Shown here: in pieces, positions 10,451 through 21,079 of the stretch
Layout: each line of letters starts with the position of its first letter
Numbering within the stretch: the stretch's first letter is position 1
Assembly (NCBI GenBank): GCA_036362985.1
Contig: JAYGXS010000002.1
Span: 95,340,687 to 95,404,686, forward strand
DNA: 64,000 nt
From: Ligula intestinalis
Lineage: Eukaryota; Platyhelminthes; Cestoda; Diphyllobothriidea; Diphyllobothriidae
Reading direction: 5' to 3'
The notes under the pieces: generated by a model
What the model saw: only the letters and a program-made list of their open reading frames with translations
Databases searched by the model: none
Told to the model about the DNA's origin: nothing
Translations under genes and position numbers: made by a program

Positions 10451-10489
10451 ATAATAATATATTTTTGAATCGGAAGGGACGGTTTTCAG

Positions 10490-11440
10490 GAGGCAGCCTT
10501 TGTAGCGCCAGGGGCGGGCAGATGATTGTAAACACGTGCAGGCTTGAGGCGCTGACTAGCTTGGGTCGGGGTGCACGAAGGTCACTGTTGTGCGGTTTAC
10601 CGATCGGGAAGCAGCGTCAAGGCCGGCATGGGCTGATCCATCGGTGACGGCGACAAGAAGGCTTGTAGACACAAAATATTTTGTGTGCTTGAGCCGCGGC
10701 GCCCGCAACTCTATGCAAATGTGGCGTCCCATATTTGAACACTGTTCGTAATAATCGGGTCACTAATTCGCTAGCTATTATCTGGTGGATCGTTGGTGTG
10801 GGTGCGAAACTGACAATGAACATTTTCTGCAGCGCAAGCCGAGGGACTGGCTGGATCTCAACCTGCAGGCCCTCCATCTGATGCCAGTCCACTCCTGAAA
10901 GTAATCAGAGAGGGGGAGAGACGTGAACACAAGACTAAGTATTGAGGGGGTGTTAATGGTAATAAGATTAACTCTATCAGCTGCGTCTTCCAGGCCCGGT
11001 TCCTTGGGAGAGGATAGAGTCATGGAAAGGGCTAGTTAGGAGGAAGTTGCCACTCGGTTTGGCATAGCGTGCGAGCGGGAGGGCCGTGTGAGGGCGCGGG
11101 GTCTTCAAAGCGGCCAACGACGCTCCCTACGCCCGCTCCCGGTCGGGGCGGACTTTGGTCTGTTTGTCAGTGCGGGAATTGTCACAAGGGCCAGAGTGAG
11201 CTTTGTGAGTCAGCCTCAAAACGATGATTGGCCCGACCAGTCTTGAGTGCGTGTGTATGCCCCAGTCGCGCGAGGGCAAGAATAATACGTTGCATGCAGG
11301 CATGAGCCATTGCGCTAGATAGAACGCGACTGGGTGACCAAGAGTGCCAGTGCGTGACGTCTTCTGTGGGCTGCAGAAACACTTCACAAGAACTTCCCAT
11401 ATTCAAGGTAACTCTTCGCTCAATTCCATGTAGCGAAGAC
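10490..11440. repeat. GC-rich dispersed repeat, copy 1
   Basis: The 10970-11260 part matches 14780-15120 through CCGGTTCCTT.GGAGA, TTGCCACTCGGT.TGGCAT and the downstream CGACCAACGACG-like words. Many CpGs and no believable reading frame. It may be an LTR or promoter-like retroelement end, but no boundary is seen. Confidence 0.45.
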
Positions 11441-11984
11441 GTAATGTCCGAGTCCTACCTCAAGCCTTAACAGCCTTAATGTTTAACGCAAGTTTACCTG
11501 CAGTGCTGGGTTAGGGGGTGGGGACGCAGCCGTTCATATGTCTTTCCAAAACCAGAACTGTCTTCCGGTTCACGTTACCCGTAAATTTCACTTAACTACT
11601 TTGGTAAGAAAAGATGAAAGTTAAGTGACCCCGCAGGCACTCACCTGATTGCAGTCTCGGTCTGCCTCTGGCATAGCCACTCACAGGTGCCGCAAACATC
11701 GCAGAAAAGTTCGCTTCCGTGGCGGTCATAAACACACGCGCGCACATTCATAGGCTGACCTTGAACTGTCCGGTCAATCACCTTCAGCGGTCAAATACAC
11801 AAAGGCCGCTTTGTAAACGCTTGTCACCCTGCTAGGCTCAGACACTTAAGATTCTGCCTCACTCGGGCGCATACTTATGCTCCTGTGATAGCCGACTTTC
11901 TCCTACCCATTCTCTCATTCCGTTGTACAGGATACGCTATTCCTTCCACTTGCGTAAAGATTCGGGGTCCAGATACGTCATCAC
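11441..11984. other. Intergenic, unassigned
   Basis: No gene, repeat partner or motif recognised. Confidence 0.4.
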
Positions 11985-12045
11985 GTTCATCCTCTCCCAA
12001 AGAAGTGGAAGAAGAGCTGGCGGGTTTGTGGACCAAATTATATTT

Positions 12046-12090
12046 GAACTAACGTTTCGCAACCCTTCTTGCTTCCATTGTCAGTGTATT
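12046..12090 (-). ncRNA. Decayed hammerhead-like motif, left arm
   Basis: Minus strand CTGACAA (12078-12084), where the consensus ends in GA, then a hairpin GGAAGC/GGGTTGC, GAAA (12055-12058) and CGTT. One core base is mutated, so activity is unlikely. Confidence 0.4.
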
Positions 12091-12514
12091 GTAGTTGCTG
12101 CGTCTGGTTTGCCAGTTTTTCCATCTGCCTCGTATTATACCCATGCTGAACGCACAAATGTTGATCTGCTCCTTCGTTGCCGACTACATTTGGTTTCTTG
12201 GATTTCATGCGGCCAACACCAAACACTGTCTCATCAACGCACTAGCGAAGCAGAGAACAACTCAAGCGGACAGCAACGAGTGATCAGTTCGCTGGTTGGT
12301 GTGGGGAGGCCAGCGAGCATATTGACTCGCCTACAAATACGATGACCCCAAAGGGAACAGTGGTTACGCAAGCCCACCAGCAGCCAACGTCCGGGAGACC
12401 AAGTGAAGTCGCCAACGAACGGGCAGGTCAAAGTTCGCGCGTCCAGGACGGGTATTATACGAGGCAGATGGCAAGACAGACTAACTCAAGACTACCAGAC
12501 GCAGCAGCTACAAT

Positions 12515-12554
12515 ACTTTGACGATAGAAGCGAGGAGGGTTCCGAAACGTCAGT
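12515..12554 (+). ncRNA. Hammerhead-like motif, right arm
   Basis: ACT, TTGACGA (C3 changed to U), helix II with GAA/TTC, GAAA (12544-12547), CGTC, AGT. ACT pairs with AGT as helix I. Apart from the first core base, the layout is that of the other copies. Confidence 0.5.
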
Positions 12555-12612
12555 TCAAATATAATTTGGTCCACCAATCCGTCCCTCTTCTTCTTCTTCT
12601 TCTTCTCCTTTG

Positions 12613-13249
12613 GGAGAGGATGAAAGCAATAATACACTATTCCTTCGACTCTGGCCTCCCACAAAGAGCCGGACCTGAAGATGGGAGTGACAGGGGTTTT
12701 ACCTATTAACTCGATCCACAGCGATAGAAGTGTAGATTTATAACCGGATTAGAACGTGGGACAGGTATTCGTGAAGACTGTTCCACGTAGACCTGTAGGA
12801 GGAGAAGGGCAGTGCCATCACAGCTACCCATTTCGTGACAATCCAGTACTTGACCTCTAATCTGTTTCGACCGTGTTCAAAAGTCACCAAGCGCAATATA
12901 TTTTTCTCATTATCCCCCGACACAGTCGTGAAAAGTGTGTACATGCCTTAGTAGATCCTGTTCTTCACGTTGTCGGAAATGTAGCTTTTAGACCGTAGGC
13001 GCGGGCAAATTTCTTTGCGCAAAAAGGCAGTTGCAGTGTTAGAAGACTACCGTTGCTACCCTTTGATAGCCAAGGCGGTCGCGCCATGACTTCGCGCTTG
13101 ACGAAAAAGGTGGTTTCTGCATCCTGTCGTTCTGTTATTGAGCACTTAGTATAAATGCTCCAGTAGTCTGTAGTGACCCAACTCTGCGTGCAATCCTCAC
13201 CTTATTGCGACGGTTGGTACATACGCACCGGTGTCTGCCGACCTCAAGC
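12613..13249. other. Intergenic, unassigned
   Basis: A (CTT)n run at 12588-12606 precedes it. No gene or recognised repeat. Confidence 0.4.
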
Positions 13250-13490
13250 CGGTGTGGCTGTCGCAAGTGGCACTGTCGACAAGTAGGTTCCCCAAATCAC
13301 AAGTCAGGTAAGTCAAAGTTGGTAGGAACAGCATTAGTGCAAGCAGATGAACTGTACAAAAGCTGTGTGACGAGCTAACTGCCAGCTGTGCCTGCACACC
13401 AGTCATGCCCTTGAAGTTGTGTGCTGTTGGGTAGCTTTGCCTGTGCGACGTATGCTCTTCTGTCGGCAACCAATGAAATGAAGCGGGGGA
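13250..13490. repeat. Dispersed repeat, copy 2 (pair with 5079-5300)
   Basis: Same words in the same order as the copy in TAF11 intron 2, at roughly 75-80 percent identity by eye. Confidence 0.6.
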
Positions 13491-13654
13491 ATCGATTGAC
13501 TTGGAACTTATACACTTATCAAGCAGCAAGTTGACCGATAGCGTGTTAAAGGCCGAAAGCGCACGGAGTGGATAATTATACGTGAGAGAAAGGTCTGGCA
13601 GAGTGAAGGCAGGATGAGTCACGCGCAGGTACGCTGGGCGGCAGACCCCTAGAG

Positions 13655-13870
13655 GAGTCAAATCAAGTCAAGTCAAGTCAAATTTATTAAAGGAAATATA
13701 GGCAAACGCCTTTGAACTCCCTCTTGGTACATAGGATTTAAGAAATGCATCGGCAAAGCCGAACATTCTAAAGAAGTCGTTGACACAATTTCAAACGACT
13801 ACTCGCTTGTTTCAAGTAATAAACTCACACGCAGTTTACACGAGCCAGCAGTGTAACTGAGGAAGAATAG
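13655..13870. repeat. Dispersed repeat with a CAAGT microsatellite head
   Basis: It begins with (CAAGT)n at about 13655-13680. It shares TTTATT.A.GGAAA, GCCTTTGAACTCCCT.TTGG, and the later ACTACTC/AAGTA block, with 19945-20130. Non-coding. Confidence 0.5.
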
Positions 13871-14779
13871 CAGACAGTGAAAAAACTCCTAAGGCTGGCT
13901 CATAATTCAAAATGGAATGTCATTTTTGGTTTTTAGGAGAAAAACTGTCGCTCGTGGGGAAGCATGTGAATGATAGGGGCATGATGCTTCTGTGAATGTT
14001 GACGGTAGCCGTTGCGTCCATGACGAGTAATATCTACACCCGAAGGACCATACGAGGAGGAGACCTCGGAGTCACGAGAACGTCCCGAAGACCGGAGATG
14101 CGACCATGATACGCCTTTGCTGTGCCAAGAGCCGAGGAATCCACCACGTCGTCAGCAGTCGGTCGATACGAGAAAGGGTGTGACAGGGCCGCATAGCCTA
14201 GGACCATAGGTGCGGTAGGACGGGTAACATTAATAACTGTTCCTACGCACGCGCTGGGCGGCGGACTCCTCGAACACAGAACCGGCCCTGAAGATCGCAG
14301 CAGGAAGGGTCTTTTCAAGTAACTTAAGCCACTGTGATAGTGCCCTTACGGTTGCGCTATCTATAAACCCCTCTTTCTCACCTAACCCTTACGCCAACCC
14401 TAACCTCCCCTAGAAGTTGTTGCATGGCCGCCTGCAATACAGAGGGGTTGCTTATACTCGTTTCCAGCCCAGCCCTTTTTACCAGTAAACATCCAATGGA
14501 CTCAGGATCTTACGCGTTGCTTGCATCTCTTAAATCCAAAAACTCAGCTGGTTTATTTGATTGCTAAAGATTTGTGACGGAAAATTGTGTTAAGGTCAAC
14601 TGACAGAAGCTAATGTGCCCGAAGCAAACGTTGACCTCCGCATAATTAGGACATCGGGCAAGAATGCCTTGAAGGGCCGCCACCCAATTGTATTGCGGAA
14701 TTGGTGCTCTAACATTTAATTCTTGGTTGACAAATGCAAATGAATATCTTATCGACGAGTTAAGGCTATCAAGGTGTAA
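13871..14779. other. Intergenic, unassigned
   Basis: No gene. Short CCCTTACG/CCCTAACC words near 14340-14410 are not an organised telomeric array. Confidence 0.4.
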
Positions 14780-15190
14780 CCCTAACGGCTGCGATCTTCT
14801 AGGACCGGTTCCTTAGGAGATTGAAGAGAAGTCTTGGGAAAGAAGAGTAGTAGGAACAATGTATTGTGTACACAAGTGTTAGGAGAAAATTGCCACTCGG
14901 TCTGGCATGGCATTCAACCGTGAAGGCCCTTTGAGAGCTCGGTGTCGTCACGTCCACCAACGACGTTGTCCCCCGCGACCGTGCCGCTCGGGGTGGAATC
15001 CCCTGTCACTAGGCGGCAGCAACTGCCACCTTGAGGTCTTGTGTGAGCCGGTCCGTGATTGGTTGCACGGCGCGAGATTAAGCCACAGTGTGGGCGCAGC
15101 CGAGACTGCGTATGTTAGTAAGTCGCGCAGGAGACTGAGCGAGAAACGGACAGGGTGCAGGCAGTCGGGGCGACTGCGACCTTAACGTGA
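14780..15190. repeat. GC-rich dispersed repeat, copy 2
   Basis: Diverged relative of 10970-11260 (see that entry). An open frame across 14907-15185 is compositional and has no family resemblance. Confidence 0.45.
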
Positions 15191-15235
15191 TGAGTCAGCA
15201 ATCACGGGGTTCAACAGAGGCGCACACGCCCACTA

Positions 15236-15440
15236 CAATCTTATTATGCCAAAAGTGACCAAATAAAGTAATAAATCAAAGCCATTTATAATTGTGTTAA
15301 TCAGCTGAATAGGACAAACTCCATCAACATAAACTCCTGTTGTTCAGGTTATTGATGCCTGTTAATGGATATTTGACCTTATATCAGCGAAATTTAATGA
15401 AAAAAGGCAAAGTCGGGCTACTGCACAATGTAATTGTAAT
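15236..15440. repeat. Dispersed repeat, copy 1 (pair with 22915-23040)
   Basis: Shares ACTCCATCAACA, AAACTCCTGTTG, TGATGCCT.TT.ATGGA, TTATAT..GCGAAAT and AATGAAAAA with 22915-23040 in the same orientation. At 22.9 kb this sequence directly adjoins an RTE-like RT fragment, so it may be a LINE 3' end. Confidence 0.5.
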
Positions 15441-16089
15441 GTAATCTAGTAATAATCCCAGAAAATATCAAAAAACCTCGGTTGCACACATCGTCATGCG
15501 TCTTTTAAACAAATATGCCGGTCGAAACCGAGCACAAATGTCATTCGAGCACTCTCACGTGGTTTGTGCGCTATCGATTTACCAGCTAGTTGAATTAGGC
15601 GCCACGTTACTCGTGACAGGGCGAGGGCAGCCGAGTCGGAGGAAATGGCCCGACGCGTTAACGTCAATTCCGAGCCATATAACGCTTACTTATCGCAAAG
15701 TGAGTGCGCCATTTTATATAATTATGCAAATGACTGGAAAAATAAAAAAACAAAAATTGGCTCGCACTGGATCGTGCATATTTCTTTTTGAATTTCACTG
15801 ACATTCAGGACGTGATTTCGCATATTAAACTAAGGCCTAGCGATTTAGAAGCCAGATAATTTCTTTTACTAGTTCTGACTGGCTAAGCTGCACACTGAGT
15901 AAAACCGTAGGGCTTACCCTGAGGCAAATTTTCCCTGAAAAATCTGACGAGGAAAACAGTGGCTGTGTTTCCAGACTTAAAGTATACGTTTTTAAGTTTA
16001 CGGCTTACCAACAAATCTTTGCTAAATTGTAGTACAATGCGGAAATAAGTATACCTAATGTATAGTCCCGATCAGTAACCGTCAAGACG
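15441..16089. other. Intergenic, unassigned
   Basis: Nothing recognised. Confidence 0.4.
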
Positions 16090-16260
16090 TCGAGCCCGGT
16101 AGCTCGATGGATAGGACGTTTGCCCCTGACCGGAGATACGCGGGTTCAAAACTCGAGGATAACGGCAATTTCCGCAGCTACACTGGAGTAGAGTGTCTCC
16201 TACTGATTACGGTAAATAAGCCAGAAGCGGCCTTCCAGGAGTCTCGATCTTACGGTAAAA
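16090..16260 (+). repeat. tRNA-derived SINE
   Basis: A-box-like TAGCTCGATGGATAGGACG (16100-16118) and B-box-like GGGTTCAAAACTC (16142-16154) with tRNA spacing. The tail AAGCCAGAAGCGGCCTTCC at 16218 onwards matches the SINE tail at 3.7 and 54.8 kb. Confidence 0.65.
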
Positions 16261-17569
16261 TGTCATAAAAATAACAAAAATGTTACTGAAACTTAGTAAG
16301 TAACATTACAGTCAGCCATGTGGCAAAGGTTTGGAGGTTCATGAAACACACTGAACATCAAAAACCGGGGCGGGTGTGCTCTGTATTTGATCGATATACG
16401 CCTGTCTACTAAATTACATAAAAGCAAATTACTATGGCCAAGACAGACAGTCTAATCAGAAATTACGTCACACGTTCGACTTCATTCAGTTTAAACAGTT
16501 AAAGCCAATATGGCCGAAGGTTATAAGAAATGTGGGAATGCCGTATTGGCGAAAAATTGTTTTCGATCATTCATGCTCAGGCCCGGTACAGGGACATAGA
16601 GAATAAAAGGGTCAGTTATATGCCGTGGTTATATGTTCCTTGGAGTAGGAGGGGGATGGGTGTAATCTGTCATCTCTGTGTTCCATAGTCTCTCGCATGC
16701 TGGCACCAGCATGCTGAGGACCTTGTGTGCGACCCGCAGGGAGGGGAAGCGATGTTCTCACAGTCAGCGTAAGTTTGTCTACTCTCTGTGTCTGCATGTG
16801 ACGGCGTTTCGGGTGGCGTGGGATTCACTCGTCTGGTCGGACAAGGGAGGCAAACCACGTGTACCAGCGCCTTTTGACAGCAGTGGGTTTCGCTTAACAG
16901 ATTATTACTGCTTCCGCTTCGGAAATCCCACATCCGGAAACTTTTTTATATGAAAAGCTTAACCCAACAGCCGACTGATATCGGTATCTCCGAGCGCAGA
17001 CAACTAAGTAGGTCAGCGGTAGGAAGTAACCAAAACGCCCTATTTTTATGAGCCCTTATTCTGTCGGCAAACGTAGTGCACTTTACGTGATATAAAATAG
17101 TCACAAATAGGCCACAACCCCCAGTCAGTGAACCATGTGAAGTTGGTGTGCTTCTTCAAGATGACCTGTAGGATATTGAAGGTGATATGTCTGCCGCTCA
17201 CAGGACATAAGTGGGTTGGACGCTCATAAATCTGTCTAGGTCGCAGAAAGGAATACAGGTACTCATCACTAGTCTTGGTTTCAGATCCAGACTTCGCAAT
17301 CGGTGGTGGAGAGAACACAGTTAACCAGGAGGACTACTCTCCTCAACGCCGTCTGCCATTTAATTTGAGGAAAGCGGAATGCCTGTTTGTGATTGATTAG
17401 TCGCTCCCGCTACCAGCCGGACTGCCACCAGAAGTCCTGAATTTAACATTAAGCATAACCCAAGAAATCAGTGAGGAGCAAATATGTGCACATCCTAATC
17501 AACACAGTTCTGGAGTGTGCGAGAGTATGAATATATTTCGATTTAGCACAGCATTTTTAAGGAAGGCCA
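16261..17569. other. Intergenic, unassigned
   Basis: About 1.3 kb without a recognised gene or repeat. Upstream exons of the 17796 gene might lie here, but I could not identify one with confidence. Confidence 0.35.
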
Positions 17570-17745
17570 ACGCATGTACAACTATGTTCATCGGACCAAT
17601 CAGATAGTGCCCTCGGGCGAGCGTCGACTCGATTGGCTTGTGAATCATCCGGCTAGCTTTACAGAGTCCTAAGCTTGGCCGCAGTTTTGCGTTGCGTATA
17701 GGCGGATCGTGAGTGCGACTAATCTAGCCCAGCATTTCGACTCTT
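17570..17745 (+). repeat. Dispersed repeat, copy 2 of 3
   Basis: Shares CATCGGACCAATCAGA, CCTCGGGCGAGCGTCGACTC and GATTGG.TTGTGA.TCATCC with 20640-20740, and more weakly with the 9.0-kb copy. It ends shortly before the acceptor of the 17796 exon. Confidence 0.55.
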
Positions 17746-17795
17746 CTGACATTCTTGTGCACACCTGACACGTGTTTTTCTCTCTCTCTCTGTAG

Positions 17796-18067
17796 AACAA
17801 GTACCTCAGCTGAAGCCCGAACACTCCTTCTACAACACTGACTCCGGCGCCACATGTAAACGCTACTTCTGTGGGACCTGTGGATCCTGTCATCCGGTCA
17901 ATAATTGCCCCTCAAAGCGTGTCACTGAGTGGGTAACGGGCACCACTCTGCCCGACAGTCTCTTCCACGTCTCCGAGGCCTACATCATCGACGAGTTCAC
18001 CCAGGCCAGATTCATCGAAGAACGCGCAAAATTGCGCAAAAAGGCTGAACAAGAACAACAGCGCTAG
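17796..18067 (+). CDS. Terminal exon of an unrecognised gene, possibly GFA/CENP-V-like
   Basis: A (TC)n tract and TGTAG acceptor lead into a clean frame (phase 1: two bases, then 89 codons and TAG). Conserved-looking parts are SGATCKRYFCGTCGSCHP near residues 17-34 and TGTTLPDSLF near 48-57, followed by a charged helical tail, RFIEERAKLRKKAEQEQQR. The RYFCGTCGS plus a TGTL.D..LF block about 20 residues later recalls the zinc-binding end of glutathione-dependent formaldehyde-activating enzyme/CENP-V folds. This is a weak family guess. The frame, the splice site and a duplicated copy downstream argue that it is a real exon. Upstream exons were not found. Confidence 0.6.
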
Positions 18068-18589
18068 CATCCACGAAGTCTTTTTCCCTTCCCCGCCTAC
18101 GAAACCCCCACACCGACTCACACAAATTCATTTTGGTTTGCAACTATACAAGATGTTGTTGCAATCATTTACTTAAAAGAAAATTGATTGACAAAGATCA
18201 CACAGGAGGCTTCAACACGTTCATTTTCTTTTGATGCATTACGTTGGCGGCTGGGCAAGTAGATAACAGGTGATAGTTCGACCATCGATTTCAATGTTGT
18301 CCCCCATATGCCCAAGACCAGGGATGGTGACTGGAGTCAGAGAAGAGATTTAAGTTAAATAGACGCGCAGCCGTCTACCTCACTCTAAAAGCTCAACCCG
18401 TTTGAACCGGTGAGAAGGCAGAGTAAAGGTGACCAAACGGGCTCTAGCGTAGGCCACTTTCTCCGATGCAGACCAGATCACCGCTTAACTTAGCGTTAAG
18501 TTACTAGTCTTTTGCGCTGGTACTACCACACTATCTACCCTCACTCACCTTCAGTAGGTGACAAGAAAAACTGGAGGAAACCAAGTCTG
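18068..18589. other. 3' UTR and flank of the 17796 gene
   Basis: The first 200 bases are conserved in the duplicate at 19.5-19.69 kb (CATTTTGGTTTGCA, ATACAAGATGT.GTTGCAAT, TTATTGACAAAGATCACAC). They were therefore part of the duplicated block and are probably 3' UTR. The rest is unassigned. Confidence 0.5.
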
Positions 18590-18870
18590 TTAGTGCAACT
18601 ACCATGTCTACCACTAATAACTAGGAGTGTAGCTGAGTGGTAGTAATACGGGCACTATTTCGGACGTTAGTGTTCATCAGAGGTGTCGATGATTAAAGTC
18701 AACGCTGTGGTTCATGTGACCTCGATCTCAACAAAGAGAGTGAATCTTGGTTTATGCTATTCCGAGCAAATACATTTTTGAGGCCTGGAGCAAATCAGGG
18801 CTTGCCTTGGTTTCCGTCCTCTTATCTCTGTCCGTCAAAAGCTGTGTCACATTTTAATAAGTTTGGGCTA
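18590..18870 (+). repeat. Dispersed repeat, copy 1 (inverted relative to 27390-27560)
   Basis: Shares GAGTGTAGCTGAGTGGTAGT-type sequence, GAGTGAATC.TGGTTTATGC, TATTCCGAG and GGCAAGC-like words (as reverse complement) with 27390-27560. On the minus strand it also shows CTGATGA (18674-18680) and GAAA (18658-18661), but the sequence between is not a good helix II. Confidence 0.45.
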
Positions 18871-19327
18871 GGGTACTACTGCTAGAGGAAGTAGACCACT
18901 GCTATGAGTTCCAATTATAGTGTTAGACGTACTAGGACCTGCGGATAGTATATTCTAGTAATATATTCTTCTAATTGTATCAATAACTGACATGCATACT
19001 GTTTTTGCAACAAGCATAACAGATGGGAATGTGAGCTTACGCGCGTCCTATACTCCCTCCGGGTTGATTTGTAAGACATCCCGGTGGGCGTTCACCACCA
19101 GTAAGACTGTCAATAACAACTTGCAGTGGGCAGACAAATTCTCGTGACCGTTATCAGGGCGTCGAAGGGATGAACTGTTCGCCGGATCTCACAGGTCTTT
19201 CATAACTTTTCTAAATAAGTGTTACTTAAACGTAACAAGTAGTAACAGATCAAACGAAATTTTAGGGGATGACAGACTTCGCGTACGAAAGTCTGGTAAA
19301 GGAAGCTCCTTGAAAATCTCTCTTAGT
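18871..19327. other. Intergenic, unassigned
   Basis: No gene recognised between the repeat and the pseudogene. Confidence 0.4.
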
Positions 19328-19690
19328 CCTACCACCTGGCCAATAATTGCCCGTCGAAGCGTGCATTGACTGGGTAGCGTGTACCACTCTGCCTGACAGT
19401 CTTTCGCGTGACTGAGGCCTACTTCATCGACCAGTTCACCCAGGCCAGATTCATTGAAGAACGTGCAAAATTGCGCAAAAAGGCTAAATAGGAACAACGG
19501 CACTAATACGTCTTTTCCCCCGCCTACACGCAACCCACACACCGACTCAAATGCGCACATGCATTTTGGTTTGCATCTATACAAGATGTCGTTGCAATAA
19601 GTTATTAAATAATTTTATTGACAAAGATCACACGGGGTTCAACACATTCATTTTGTTGATGCACTACGTTGGCGGCTGGATAAGTAGATA
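19328..19690 (+). pseudogene. Partial duplicate of the 17796 terminal exon and its 3' UTR
   Basis: Aligns with 17884-18270 at a constant offset of about 1.4 kb. It keeps EAYFIDQFTQARFIEERAKL and the same 3' UTR words. The 5' part of the exon, including the CGTCGS motif, is missing. There is an in-frame TAG in the WVTGT region, a one-base loss in the block matching SLFHVSEAY, and an early stop after AKLRKKAK. It is a non-functional tandem copy. Confidence 0.8.
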
Positions 19691-19766
19691 AATAAGAAGT
19701 ATCTCGGGTACTACAGACAAATAAGTAGGGATGAATAAACGGCGCACTCGATTGCTGAAGTGTTTT

Positions 19767-19889
19767 TCACGGATTAAGCTCCTTGATCTGGGCAAGGACA
19801 GCGTCAGGGGTTGGCGAGGAGCACACACCGGCAACGTGCAGTCCAGCTTGAGTGATGGCCTCGGCCGTGGTCGGCCCAATTGCCACAAG
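19767..19889 (-). CDS. UROS: UROS (uroporphyrinogen-III synthase), terminal exon
   Basis: UROS closes and inverts ring D of hydroxymethylbilane to make uroporphyrinogen III in heme synthesis. After a CCACCAACAG acceptor the minus strand reads LVAIGPTTAEAITQAGL, then SSPTPDAVLAQI and a TGA stop (19767-19769): 40 residues in phase 0. AIGPTTA and the ESPTP-like block are the C-terminal signatures of UROS/HemD. The exon lies about 2.8 kb from its upstream neighbour, and a SINE-poor but LINE-bearing intron separates them. The gene runs toward the + strand pseudogene at 19.33-19.69 kb, so the two 3' ends converge. Confidence 0.88.
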   Translation of the reverse strand, partial: LVAIGPTTAEAITQAGLHVAGVCSSPTPDAVLAQIKELNP

Positions 19890-19944
19890 CTGTTGGTGGG
19901 AAAAGAGGGCAAACAACGAGACAGAATCAGCTATTCCGCATAGA

Positions 19945-20130
19945 TCAGCATCAGTTTATTGAGGGAAAGATATGTGAAGGCCTTTGAACTCCCTATTGGG
20001 AACAAGTTGATGGGAAATACATAGATACAAAAAATGGAAAAACAGTACGTCAATTACATGCTTGCGGGTGAAAACACAGTAGTTGGTCAAAATATTAATA
20101 AAACATGACTACTCACTTATAACAAGTAGT
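19945..20130. repeat. Dispersed repeat, partner of 13655-13870
   Basis: Lies inside the last UROS intron. See 13655-13870 for the shared words. Confidence 0.5.
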
Positions 20131-20559
20131 ATAACATAATGTATATGTGCTTCGGTGCCTTGTTTGCCAGGTTACAAGATGGATAAGACGGTTGGAAGAC
20201 CGGGCCGTTAAAACCATGGTTCAAAAGCTGAGATTGCCTAACGATACATGCCAGCGCACGTAAGTATTGAGGACTCAGTCGGTAAAGAAAAACGCTTCGC
20301 TAAAATTCAGGTTTACATTATACTGCTCAGCCTGGCAGCTGTTCGAGGAGTGCGAGTGAGAAATCGTAACTTTTTAACAGTAAGACAGTGTCTCAAGCTA
20401 TATTAGCCACAGTTCTCCCATTCAGCTGATAGGCTATCGGAGAAAGGAAGACCAAGACTGTGATAATAAAGATTTCCCACTTGAATCCACCAGGCAATGA
20501 CAATTCAGTTGTTAATGTGCCAAAGACGCGATGTCACCGTCAAATTACGCCTACTATCT
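20131..20559. other. UROS intron, unassigned
   Basis: Nothing recognised. Confidence 0.4.
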
Positions 20560-20870
20560 GAGTCTCCAAGTATGTACAAAAGAAGAGGGGGCACAAAAGT
20601 AGAAGTCTTTTAGCGTACCTAGTACAACATGTTTAAGGCATGCAAACACGTGTACAACCATGCCCATCGGACCAATCAGAGAGTGACCTCGGGCGAGCGT
20701 CGACTCGATTGGTTTGTGACTCATCCATCTAGCTTGTCAGTGTCCTAAGCCTGGCCGCATTTTTGCGCAGCATCATCACGCGCGCTATGTGCAGGTGGAT
20801 CGATAGCCTGACGTGGGTTCGACTCACTATGGTTGTCTGCTCCCGTGTCTGTTAGGGCGGCTCCTAACAG
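20560..20870 (+). repeat. Dispersed repeat, copy 3 of 3
   Basis: The longest match to 8975-9290, from GAGTCTCCAAGTA to GGCTCCTAACA. It lies in the last UROS intron, antisense to the gene. Confidence 0.55.
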
Positions 20871-21079
20871 TCATTTCCTCCTTTTAATGCGTTTTATATG
20901 GAACTTCGGTATGTAGGCTCTGCGATTATCCCCCCTTTTAAGTCCGGCTAATACACAGTCAGGGATCAGCTCATGTTTAGCACGCGTAAAAAACACAGTT
21001 TGCCTTATCAGCCGCCGTGCCAACACCCATATGCATATGTTTTGATTTTGCATTTGCATTTGCAATGGAACAGGGTTTG

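Larger units (their letters stand above)
11985..12612. mobile_element. PLE remnant with inverted hammerhead-bearing termini
   Basis: Left arm about 11985-12150 (minus orientation) and right arm about 12440-12612 (plus). The shared words are GGACCAAATTATATTTGAACT, read from the left, against its complement at the right, plus CAGACGCAGCA and ATTATACGAGGCAGATGG. The right arm translates just before the terminus as YYTRQMARQTN, the left (minus) as YNTRQMEKLANQTQQ, which are matching PLE protein tails. Each arm ends in a hammerhead-like motif. The middle 290 bases carry no clear nuclease domain. Confidence 0.6.

Noticed and set aside
14340..14420. Telomere-like CCCTAA words
   Set aside because: Only isolated CCCTAACC and CCCTTACG words occur; there is no tandem array.
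14907..15185. Arg-rich 92-codon open frame
   Set aside because: It lies in a GC-rich dispersed repeat whose other copy at 11.0 kb does not keep the frame.
18658..18680. Minus-strand CTGATGA...GAAA hammerhead candidate
   Set aside because: The 12 bases between have no self-complementarity and helix I does not pair; the words may be chance.
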